Source: Entamoeba histolytica HM-1:IMSS (Eukaryota; Evosea; Mastigamoebida; Endamoebidae). Taken from it: DNA of 25,646 bases. The notes under the pieces are model-generated. The model was not told the DNA's origin, searched no databases, and was given only the letters and a program-made list of their open reading frames with translations. Position 1 is the stretch's first letter. Each line of letters begins with the position of its first letter. Of this stretch, positions 10,977 to 20,073 are shown piece after piece. Location of the stretch: assembly GCF_000208925.1 (NCBI RefSeq), contig NW_001915069.1:3346-28991 (forward strand). The letters run 5' to 3'. The translations under genes were made by a program, and so were the position numbers.

Positions 10977-11012
10977 CTCTTTACGTTTTATAGTTTTTTT
11001 TGTGTTTTAGAG
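10977..11012 (+). terminator. 3' end/polyadenylation region of Piezo
   Basis: Directly after the TAA stop is a short T-rich stretch (tatagttttttttgtgtttt at 10990-11009), after which the sequence turns A-rich. Entamoeba transcripts usually have short 3' untranslated regions with a TA(A/T)TT-like signal and a nearby T-rich tract. This fits loosely; the cleavage site cannot be placed by eye. Confidence 0.35.
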
Positions 11013-12972
11013 AAGAAATGATTATGTAAAAACTCCAATAAACAGTTATAATAATTACAACAAATAACATTTGAATAATTATCAAAATGGAAGAATGACA
11101 TTTTTGAAAGAATAATTGATTTGATATTTAACAATGAAACAAAGATATTTAAGAATATTGATTATTAAAATTGTATATTCTCAATAAAATTATTAAGAAA
11201 GTCAATAAATAGAAGAGACAATTAAATGATAAATATAATGGAAACACATGACAGTAATTGATGATAGTAAAAAAATAATGTACTAAAACAGAGAAAGAAT
11301 GTTAATATTAATAAATGAAAATAAATGGATAGATATAAATAATAAACTATCAATGAGAGATAAATGAAATAAGATAAATACAAAATAAGCATATAGAAAA
11401 GAGAGAAGATATGGAATGGAGTTAATAAAAGAAGCAAAAAGAATAATGAAAGGTATATTGAATTAAAAATGATAACGATGTACAAAAGAAAAAGAAGAAG
11501 TAAAAGATATGATGTAGTACAGAAAAAAAATGAATAAAAATAGAAAATAAGAAAATGAAATACAGAATAAAGGAAATAAATAACAAATAATAAGAATAAA
11601 GAAGAATAGACTAATGGAAATAAATTACAATAACAAAAGAAAGATATTACTAACATTTCTATCAATAATAATTAAATTAAATGAGGAATTCTTTTCAATA
11701 AACAAACAACAATAATGAAGAAAGAGTGAAAATAAAAAAATATAGAAATAAAATAGAAGAGATACAATCTATAATATAATATAATATCAAAAACCAAGAA
11801 TGATAAATAATTAAAATAAAAAAAATGAATAATATGTTTATTTCATTATATCAAATTGAAATATAATTATGAATTACTAACAATCAAACAACTAATAGAA
11901 TAAAATACAATAAATTGAAGAAAAGAATGTTTGTTGATAAAATAAGATTTAAAATAACAACAAATATTTAATAAATAATAATAAATATATAACATTCAAA
12001 CAAATTATACACATAAGAATAAGATTAATACAAATAAAAAAGAAATAAATGAAAAATTCAATTAATATTTATATTCAACTAATACAGACCAAAATAGAAA
12101 TTAAAAGATAGAATAGAAAAAGAGTTAAAAGGAGAATAGTACTGATTGAATATTTGAAAACAGAAATAAGAAATAAGTGAAAAATCAATAAAAGAAAATG
12201 TATTATCAATTGGGATAGAATAAAAAGAAAATAAAAGAAAAATAACACAAGAAAATAGTTTAACGTGAATAAATACAAATATAGTTGTATATTCCAATAG
12301 TAATTATAAGAAATACAAGAAATATATTACTAACTTAATTTATAAAAGTTGATTTAGCATATAATGAAAAAAAACTTGAAATATTATATAAATAGTACAA
12401 CAAATATCATACATACTATTAATATACAGAATAATGAAAAAGAGACAAAATGATTGATATATCGAAGAGAAGTAATAATTATTTCAATAATAAGGTAATA
12501 TCTTGAAGAAATACAAAATATCATTTTACAATATCAACTTCATTGAATAACATCAACATTTTGTTCAATTACATTTCATTATAATAATGAATTGTGAATA
12601 GAAATATTATGAAATAGTATACAAAAAAAGTACACACTGATATAGACTATGTTCAAAATGAAAATACAACAGCAACACATTTGAATGAATTAAATAATAC
12701 AAAAATTAGAAGAGAAAGTAATGAATATGAAGATAAAACAATAGGAAATAATCCAATTGTAATAAGTAATGTATTGAATTATTCTTAAATTAACAATAAG
12801 AAATGAAATAAACATATGAATAATACAAATGAGAGATAATATATAATAATTATAATGATTGCAGTTTTGGTGATGTAAATACATAATAAAATACATCAGT
12901 TAAATAACCAAATCAATGAGTGAGATACAATGATCATAACAACAGTAATTATAATATTATAACTTCTCAAAA
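11013..12972. other. AT-rich spacer, no gene seen
   Basis: Two kilobases of A-rich plus-strand sequence. Minus-strand open frames at 11222-11665, 12075-12278, 12079-12297 and 12690-12896 translate to F/L/I/S/Y-rich low-complexity strings and are best explained as complements of A-rich DNA. No RNA gene, conserved domain or clean repeat is visible. Confidence 0.65.
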
Positions 12973-12994
12973 CAATGAAAATTGAATATAACAA
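12973..12994. repeat. direct repeat, left copy (probable target-site duplication)
   Basis: This 22-bp sequence, beginning caatgaaaattg, recurs without mismatch at 13614-13635 in the same orientation. The two copies flank a 619-bp block that differs in composition from its surroundings. The simplest reading is a target-site duplication made when that block inserted. The left copy runs straight into an A tract (12993-13004). Confidence 0.75.
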
Positions 12995-13020
12995 AAAAAA
13001 AAAAGAAATCAATTATGATT

Positions 13021-13260
13021 AACCTTATTTTTTAGGTTTTTCATCATGTTGAGAAGTGAGCGAATCAGTTTCTTCAACACGCTTTATTTCTATTCAAATA
13101 AAGTTTTTGCAAGCATGCTCGACTTAAATGGTTCCTCATTTAAGTTGCTGCCTGACTTTTATTTTGATTTTAATGAGTAATATAATATTTCTCATTCTTT
13201 CTATTGTTGTTTTAAGGAGAGTATATCCATAACTTACTGTTATAGCTCATCTCCTTTTAC
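13021..13260. other. tandem series of hairpins within the SINE-like insertion
   Basis: At least five consecutive stem-loops can be drawn. Stems are tgttga-gaa/ttcttcaaca (13048-13056 with 13070-13079), ctttattt/aaataaag with a 6-nt loop (13082-13089 with 13096-13103), acttaaatg/catttaagt with a 6-nt loop (13122-13130 with 13137-13145), aatgag/ctcatt (13172-13177 with 13191-13196), and aaggaga/tctcctt (13214-13220 with 13250-13256) enclosing an inner ataac/gttat stem. Short stems arise by chance in AT-rich DNA, but a clean, non-overlapping succession in a GC-richer island suggests a folded RNA. No known RNA family was recognised. Confidence 0.5.
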
Positions 13261-13339
13261 CTTCGACACCCATTAAAGAAACCCTATTCCTTGATAATAT
13301 CATTATGTTTAATTTTTGTGCAACAATATCAATTATATA

Positions 13340-13495
13340 TGCGTCTTCTTTAATAAATGATAATTCTTAATACATAATACCTCCTTAGTAAATAATAATC
13401 CTTATAAATAATAATGAATAACAATACACCTTAATGAATAATAATCTTTTATAATAATCACTTCTAATAAATATTAATAATAATAAACAGTTAGT
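13340..13495. repeat. degenerate AT tandem repeat inside the SINE-like insertion
   Basis: About six imperfect units start with ctt or cctt followed by taaataataat-like sequence, spaced roughly 17-31 bp apart. They separate the hairpin-rich left part from the GC-richer right part of the element. Entamoeba SINE families are known for an internal tandem repeat of about 26 bp that varies in copy number, which fits, although the units here are too diverged to give one clean period. Confidence 0.45.
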
Positions 13496-13520
13496 GTTGA
13501 ATAGATATTATCTCACCAAA

Positions 13521-13614
13521 GGCACGTCATAACCAGACGATAACTGGGAGATTCGAAGCATGGGATTATTTTAGGGTTTCGTGTGGTGTCTCTGACGTGC
13601 CATCTTCGAATCTC
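13521..13614. other. interlocked inverted repeats (potential pseudoknot)
   Basis: Two perfect inverted repeats are interleaved as A-B-A'-B'. Arm A is ggcacgtca (13521-13529) with A' tgacgtgcc (13593-13601). Arm B is gagattcgaag (13548-13558) with B' cttcgaatctc (13604-13614). Both cannot nest as simple hairpins; together they would form an H-type pseudoknot or two exclusive folds. A small hairpin, ccag/ctgg with a 7-nt loop (13533-13547), lies between A and B. The last base of B' is the first base of the right direct repeat. Arms this long and GC-containing are unlikely by chance in such AT-rich DNA. Confidence 0.7.
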
Positions 13615-13635
13615 AATGAAAATTGAATATAACAA
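13614..13635. repeat. direct repeat, right copy (probable target-site duplication)
   Basis: Perfect copy of 12973-12994. It places the right edge of the insertion 132 bp upstream of the CoA ligase start codon. Confidence 0.75.
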
Positions 13636-13636
13636 T

Positions 13637-13675
13637 AAAGGTCATTTAATTAAAATGACTTTTGTTTTTTTTTTT
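13637..13675 (+). other. hairpin followed by an 11-T tract
   Basis: An 11-bp stem including one G-T pair (core gtcattt at 13641-13647, aaatgac at 13653-13659, loop aatta) is followed at 13665-13675 by eleven consecutive T. This looks like an intrinsic-terminator shape, and a T run also stops RNA polymerase III. It lies directly after the SINE-like insertion and upstream of the CoA ligase gene. Function is unproven. Confidence 0.4.
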
Positions 13676-13767
13676 GATAAATGAATGATGATGAATTTTT
13701 CTGTTAAATTTAGAAAATAGGAATAATAAAATAAAAAAGATCTTCAACTGTTGTTAGAAAAATAAAA

Positions 13768-15714
13768 ATGACAACAACATTCACTAAAGACCATTTAAAA
13801 AGAGAAAAAGATTGCCTTTATATTGGTTGTAAAAGAAATGGATGGAATAGTAATTGTTATATTTCTCGAGAAGAGTTTAGTAATCAAACTGGTTATTCAT
13901 TATTAAAGAAAAGAGTAGAAAAATATCCCGAAGAAAATCTTTGGGGATATCGTTCAAAAGTTGAAGGGAAATGGACTGATTATCAATGGATTAATGGTAC
14001 TGTTGCATTAGAGATGATTGATGCTATGGCTGCTGGAATTGTTAATACTTTAAAAGTAAAAAAAGGAGAGAGGTGTGGTATTATAACCCATAATAGATAT
14101 GAATGGTTTGTTGTTCAACATGCTATGAATCGACAAGGTATAATTCCAATTTTCTTGTATGCCACATTAGGAGCTGATGCTTTGGATTATATTGTTAAAA
14201 AGATGGAATTAAAATATTTATTTTGTGGAACACCAATTAAAACAGGATTACAATTATGTGAAATGAATCCAACAATGGGATTAATAACTTTTGATGATAC
14301 AAATGATGTTCCTAAATCAGTAAAACATTTTAATTATAGTGAATTATTAAATCAAGGAAGACAAAACCCAATTGACCCTGATTTACCAAATCCTAATGAT
14401 ACATTTTCAATTATTTTTACTTCAGGTACATCTGGACTTCCAAAAGGAGTTGTTCATACACATATATCAGTAAATAATGCAATTTATAGTTTTATTACTG
14501 CAAATTGTTTTGATCCAATTAAATTGGCATACAAAAAGATTAATTATTGTTATCTTCCATCAGCTCATGTATTTGATCAACAAATTGCACTTGCTTTTAT
14601 GTATGGATATGGATCTGTTGGATTTAATTCCGCTGGAGTTGCATCTATAGTTGATGATATGAAACATCTTCATCCTACATTTCTTATTGCTGTTCCAAGA
14701 GTTCTTCAAAAGATTTATGATAAATTCATTGAAACAGTTAGTACTTCCTGTATTGCAAATACATTATTTAAAATAGCTTATTATTATAAAAGTAATGCTG
14801 TTCATAATAAATCAACTACTTTAATTAATTGGGACACTGTTTTATTTAATAAAGTTAAAGAAACTTTAGGTGGGAAATTAGAAATTATTTTAAATGGCTC
14901 TGCTCCTTTAACACCTGAATTATATGATTGGCTTCGTGTTTGTACTGGTGCTCAAATTTTCCAAGGATATGGAATGACTGAATCATTTGGTGGATTTTGT
15001 ACAGCTGCTCCAGGTCTTCATGATGATAATTTAACATCTATTGGATCAGCTTGTTTAGATGTTAATATTAGATTAGTAAGTATTCCTGAAATGGATTATT
15101 CTATTGAAGGAGAATCTCCAGCTGGTGAAATTCAAGTTAAAGCGGGACAAATTTTTAAAGAATATTATGACGATGAACAACAAACAAAAGTGGCTTTCAC
15201 TGATGATGGATTTTTATGTACTGGAGATATTGGAAGAATTAATTATGATGGATCGTTGAGTATAATTGATAGAAAAAAGAATTTATTTAAACTTGCTCAA
15301 GGAGAATATATTGCTGTTGAACCATTAGAAAATACATACAGTCTTTGTCCCTTGGTGTCACAATGTTTTATTTATGGAGAAAGCACTGACACATTTATCA
15401 CTGCTATTATCGTTCCTGAAATGAAAGAATTCACTGAATTTATGAAAATGAAATTTAACTTTGAAGGAACAAAAGAAGAATTACAATCTTTTGCAAATTT
15501 AAAAGAACCTAAAGAAGCTTTTAGACAAGAATTAGAGAAATATGTCAGAACAAAGAATGTTCCTGGTTATGAAGTTGTTAGGAATATTTATATTGAATTA
15601 ACTCCATTTAGTGAAGCAAATGGATTGTTAACTCCTTCATTTAAATCAAGAAGACCTCAAATTAAGAAAAAATATGCTACAATTCTCACTGATTTAAGAC
15701 AAGAAATTCTTTAA
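13768..15714 (+). CDS. long-chain fatty acid-CoA ligase (acyl-CoA synthetase)
   Basis: A 648-residue member of the ANL adenylating superfamily. These enzymes activate fatty acids with ATP to an acyl-adenylate and then form acyl-CoA for lipid synthesis and remodelling. Visible motifs are the P-loop-like FTSGTSGLPKGVVHTH (about residues 218-233), YLPSAHVFDQ (about 263-274), LNGSAPLTPE (about 373-382), QGYGMTE at 399-405 (motif A5), and TGDIG at 485-489. DRKKNLFKLAQGEYIAVEPLEN (about 500-521) is the fatty-acyl-CoA synthetase signature with its hinge region. Length and motif order are those of eukaryotic long-chain enzymes. There is no signal peptide, no clear membrane helix, and the C-terminus (RQEIL) is not a peroxisomal PTS1. 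The ATG at 13768 is the first in frame. It is single-exon with no frame break. Chain-length preference cannot be read from sequence. Confidence 0.95.
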   Translation: MTTTFTKDHLKREKDCLYIGCKRNGWNSNCYISREEFSNQTGYSLLKKRVEKYPEENLWGYRSKVEGKWTDYQWINGTVALEMIDAMAAGIVNTLKVKKGERCGIITHNRYEWFVVQHAMNRQGIIPIFLYATLGADALDYIVKKMELKYLFCGTPIKTGLQLCEMNPTMGLITFDDTNDVPKSVKHFNYSELLNQGRQNPIDPDLPNPNDTFSIIFTSGTSGLPKGVVHTHISVNNAIYSFITANCFDPIKLAYKKINYCYLPSAHVFDQQIALAFMYGYGSVGFNSAGVASIVDDMKHLHPTFLIAVPRVLQKIYDKFIETVSTSCIANTLFKIAYYYKSNAVHNKSTTLINWDTVLFNKVKETLGGKLEIILNGSAPLTPELYDWLRVCTGAQIFQGYGMTESFGGFCTAAPGLHDDNLTSIGSACLDVNIRLVSIPEMDYSIEGESPAGEIQVKAGQIFKEYYDDEQQTKVAFTDDGFLCTGDIGRINYDGSLSIIDRKKNLFKLAQGEYIAVEPLENTYSLCPLVSQCFIYGESTDTFITAIIVPEMKEFTEFMKMKFNFEGTKEELQSFANLKEPKEAFRQELEKYVRTKNVPGYEVVRNIYIELTPFSEANGLLTPSFKSRRPQIKKKYATILTDLRQEIL

Positions 15715-15750
15715 TTGAATTGGTTTTTTAATTCTTTTTTTTAATGTAAT
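15715..15750 (+). terminator. 3' end/polyadenylation region of CoA ligase
   Basis: After the TAA, two T-rich tracts with an intervening taatt (ttttttaattctttttttt at 15724-15742) fit the usual Entamoeba arrangement of a TA(A/T)TT-like signal close to a T tract, giving a very short 3' untranslated region. The exact cleavage site is not determinable. Confidence 0.4.
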
Positions 15751-18700
15751 TGTTGTTCATTTTATAGTAAATAAAACCATTTTGCTCTTTTCATTCATAG
15801 AAAAAACTATAAAAGACTCTAATAATAAAACAATTCATAACGCTAACAATACAAGTGATAAACTATCAATAATTGAAACTATTCATTATTTGAACTAGAA
15901 ACATCTTAATGATTATTTTAAAATAAATATTTACAATAATAGTCAAATAAATTCTATCCTTTATAAACTATATCAATAATATTTTTTTTCATTCTTTGTT
16001 TCATTTTAAAAATGTACATCAATCATTTTTATAATTTACAACAATAGTTATAAATAAAAATTATCAAAAATAATAAACTAAATATAACAATGAATAAAAT
16101 GTTTCAATATTTCAATGAAGTTTAAGTATGATATAATAATATATCTAAATATTTTAATTGTTAATAACTATTCATTTTTAGAATTACAAAAGTATTAATG
16201 ATCAAAATATAAATGATAATAAATGGGATTTTCAATAGTATATTTTTCAAGAAAAAATGAATTAAATAATACTTATATAATAAAAAAAAGATTCAACATA
16301 TAAAAATTAACAAAAGATATTGTGCATAACAACAGAATTTAATTATATAATCAATTAACAATTTGATTAATCATAGGTGTTATAATTTAATTTAATGAAT
16401 TAACTAAAAAACAAAGTGAATAAAAAAAACAAATTTTTATTCGTTCAATTATGTAACCATGAAGATGATTAATACTCCAAAGAACTGTATAATAAATAAA
16501 TGAAACAGCAAAATTTTGAACATTAAAACAAATATTGTAATTAATAAAAAGAAAGATGATAAAGATGATAAAAGTAAAATAATGATAATGGAATAAAGAA
16601 GGATAAATGAAGAATGTTTCACAAAAAACAAGAGAAAAAAAAGAAAATTGAAAGGAAATATATTTAATTAAATAGAAAGAAATGAGAAAGAAAAAAGAGT
16701 TAATAAAAAGAGAAGAGAGAGAAGAGATAAGAATGAAAGATAAAAACAAGAAAAGATAAATAAGGAAAGAAGGAGAAACAAATAAAAATACAAATAAATC
16801 AAAAGAGAAAAAGAAAGCAGTAAAATTGGAAATAAACAATTAAAGAAGAGATATTACAAATGAAATAAAGACAAAATAATATTAAATACAAATAAAACAG
16901 ATATTCAATTAATATATTAAAATGGTTTAATAGTAACTAATAAAAAACTATAATTTTGTCATAATGTTATAAAAGATAAAAGAAGAAAAGAAAGAATAGT
17001 ATAAGGATTAGAGTAAAATTTAATAGAATTAAATAATTGTAAAAGAATTTATATGAAAAAATAGAAAAAAATGAATAAAAATCAGAATAAAACTAAACAA
17101 ACAGATGTTTAGTTGATAATGAAGAGAACAAATATAATTATGTCAAAATGAATAACAAAATAATGAGAAATTTGATAAAGATTGATTTGAAAAATGAAGA
17201 GAAAAATAATAATATTATTTTGAAACAATTATTCAAAAACAATCCAATGAATATACAAAACTATATTAAATTCTATTTATTTGATAAAAAGAGCCATAAA
17301 CAAATAATGAAAGAATATTATTTTTATTAGAATATTAGTTGATGTTTATTTTTAAATGGAATACTTATTTGGATAATGAAATAAGAAATAATATGTAATA
17401 TAAGAAATAAAATAATAATATTCAATAAAAGAAAATAGGGTGGTAGTAGTAGTTGTGGTTTATAAACTAATTCTATTAAAATTGATCTTTTATAAGAAGA
17501 AATAATTAAATAATTCAAAAACATAATTTGAATATTATAAATATCATAAATTGTTAAATACTTGATGTTAAAATAATAAATTCAACAATAATGTATCAAA
17601 GTAATTTAAAAAACTTTAAATATTAATAAAATAAAATGAAAGTATTACAATTATAAAAATAAAATAAATGAAAGTACATAAATAAAAGAGGATTATAAAA
17701 AAGAATATACATTAAAAAGAGTTTTATACTAAAACATCACAACTATATAGTGAATTTGTATGAATGATAAATTCAAAATATTTAATTTGAAATTGTCAAA
17801 TAATTGATTATATATAATGATGATTTGGTATTAAAGTTCAATATGTTAAAAAGTTGAATCTAGAAAGAAGTAATAAAACATACACAACAACTCACTATAC
17901 AAATTATACAATATTTATATAATAGAATATAAGACTTTTAATTAAAAAGAGTGTTGGGTAATAAATAAAATAATTAAACAATAAGTTTAAATTAAGTTAT
18001 ATTAAAATTAAAGTGTAAAAATAATAAAAAAATTTCAACAAAATGAGCTAGTGTTAAATGAAACAAAAATAATATATGAGATGAATTAAATAAATAATTG
18101 ATTAAATGGGATTAAATCAAAAAGAAACATGTTTAATTTATTGAGAAATATACAATATTAATAATGAAAGCATACAAAGAAAATATACACTATTAATGAA
18201 AATAGATATTTGAAGAGTTATTCAATAAATTTAATAAAATTAATGATGGATATGATAATTAATAACTCATAAGAAAAAGAAATTAATTCAAAGAAATAAA
18301 ACAATCAAATATAAATAGAGAAATAACAATGAATGGAGAAATATTAAACAATAATACTAGACAATGATACACATGTTGTTCATGAAAATAAGTTAATAAA
18401 ATAGAAAAATAGAGACAATTAATAGATATAAAAATGGAAAAGAATATATAATAATATAATAGTAAGAAATATTTTAATATTGATAGGGATAGTATAATAA
18501 AAATAAAAATGAAAGATAGTTGAAATAGCGTATAAATACTATAAGAATATTAATTCAATAAATTTATAAGTAATAAAGAAGAAAATCAAAAACAAATTAA
18601 ATTGAGATTTAGAGTTATAAAACATCATTAATTAATAATGAAATATGAATTTGTTTAATAGTGACAATGTTAAGAATATTATAACTAAATAATAGTAAAA

Positions 18701-20037
18701 TACATATTTTTGTGTATGTTTTTACAATATCAGTTAAGAATGATATATACATTGAAAATTCAAAAATATTTTGATTTATAATGATAGGAAATGTAAAATA
18801 TGGTTATGATTATAAATAGTAATGAATAATCAAAGAAGAAATAAGAATTAATAGAATAAGTGATACTTCAATTTCATCAAATAAATATTTGATAAAGAAT
18901 GAAACTGAGTGATAGAGTAAAACACTCTGATATCATTGAATAAAAAGACATTAAAGTGTATAATATCTAATATAAAAAATAGTTACATGTTAAATTAAAA
19001 TGAATAATTAACATAATTTTGATTTGATGAGAAACAGTAAAATGAAATAATATTGTTTGAAATAATATTTATTGGTGAAATATATTCAAAAAAGATAATT
19101 TTATATTTTTAAATAAATATGAACATGACAATAAATAAAGAATCAGAAATAGTCCAATGGATAAATAATAAAATGGTTAACAAATATGAATTAATGAAAT
19201 ATTAGAATGTCATATAAGTTCATTGACAATTCTCGTTTAAATTATTAAGTACTAACAATTTATATATTAAATACTAAAATTAAATATTAAAATATTTAAC
19301 AATAATAATACGATAACAGAAGTTATTATTCAAAAAAACTAAATCAAATTGATACATTAATGAAAAATGTTCTAGTTATGAATAAACATATTATGAATGA
19401 TTTAGAGATAGAATAATTAATAACAAATGAACATATAATTTGTTAATATGATAAAGTCTGAATAAGGTATTTTTTAATAATTTTAATTTCATATTATAAA
19501 CTACACCTACTAATAAAAGAATAGATAATCTTTGATGAATATTAATTGAAACATCAATTTTATTATCATTTTATATAGGAATTATTGTTATCTCATTTTA
19601 ATTTTGTTTTAGAGTTATTATTCAAGTAAAAACTAATTCAATACATGTCTAATATTTATTATCAATTTTATTTTTGGGTTATTAAAATAGGAATAAAAAT
19701 TATCTAAAATTTAGAATACTAATTATTTGCATTTTGAATTGAAAAATGTATAAAATTTTTGTTTTATTGATTCTGATTTATGATTTATTATATTTTTATT
19801 AATTTATTTATTTTGTTGATTGAATTACAAAAAATGAATTGAATTTTAATTTAATTTCATTTCAATTTATTTGTTATTGAACTACAAAATGAATATAAAA
19901 TAAAATGATGAAATAAAACGAATAATTCTTTGATTCATTCATATTGGTTGAACTTGAATTGATATTAAATAATATAATAAAATGAATTGAAATAAAGAAG
20001 AATGAATTGAAAAAATAAAATAAAGAAAAGACAGAAC
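15751..20037. other. long AT-rich spacer, no gene seen
   Basis: About 4.3 kb in which I find no supported gene. Minus-strand frames (16387-16839, 16449-16631, 17327-17524) are F/I/L/S-rich strings over purine-rich plus-strand DNA; the plus-strand frame at 17148-17330 is N/K/I-rich with no recognisable domain. A short region near 17438-17460 carries a gtagtagtagt microsatellite. The last 200 bp before the surface-protein gene contain several copies of aatgaattga (for example at about 19835, 19981 and 20001). No tRNA, rRNA or LINE fragment was recognised. Confidence 0.6.
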
Positions 20038-20073
20038 ATATTTAAAGAAATGAACTGGAGATGGCTTCATTCA
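20038..20073 (+). promoter_or_regulatory. core promoter of the surface-protein gene (TATA-like, GAAC, Inr-like)
   Basis: Three elements follow each other at plausible Entamoeba spacing. atatttaaag at 20038-20047 matches GTATTTAAA(G/C) at nine of ten bases. aatgaact at 20049-20056 is an exact GAAC element. cttcattca at 20065-20073 matches the Inr consensus AAAAATTCA at its last five bases. The Inr-like sequence ends directly before the ATG at 20074, consistent with the very short 5' leaders typical of Entamoeba. The GAAC element contains the upstream ATG at 20050, which would therefore lie upstream of the transcript start. Confidence 0.6.

Larger units (their letters stand above)
12995..13613. 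mobile_element. SINE-type insertion (non-coding)
   Basis: A 619-bp non-coding block bounded by perfect 22-bp direct repeats, with no open frame of note. It has three zones: a GC-richer run of hairpins (13021-13300), a degenerate AT tandem repeat built on ctt-n-taaataataat units (about 13340-13495), and a GC-richer end with interlocked inverted repeats (13503-13613). Entamoeba SINEs are known to be about 0.5-0.65 kb, to carry internal repeats of about 26 bp between conserved ends, and to create target-site duplications, so the architecture matches. I cannot confirm family identity without a consensus. Orientation is uncertain. The homopolymer A tract next to the left duplication would be a 3'-terminal T tract if the element is read on the minus strand, where TTCGAATCTC near 13557 (minus) also resembles a Pol III box B. 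Confidence 0.65.

Noticed and set aside
11222..11665. 147-aa minus-strand open frame, apparent membrane protein
   Set aside because: Low-complexity complement of A-rich spacer, similar to several other shadow frames in the window.
13253..13260. ccttttac resembling the invariant loop of U5 snRNA
   Set aside because: The bases needed for the flanking U5 stem are absent, and part of the motif pairs with aaggaga at 13214-13220; no Sm site is positioned correctly.
13521..13614. A tRNA gene suggested by ttcgaa sequences and a 7-nt-loop hairpin
   Set aside because: No D arm, 7-bp acceptor stem or T arm can be laid out at tRNA spacing on either strand; the ttcgaa sequences belong to the interlocked inverted repeats.
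16387..16839. 150-aa minus-strand open frame, hydrophobic
   Set aside because: Composition is almost only F, L, I, S and Y and follows directly from A/G-rich plus-strand DNA; no promoter or domain.
17148..17330. 60-aa plus-strand frame rich in N, K and I
   Set aside because: Length and composition are expected by chance in AT-rich DNA; no promoter motif or signal.
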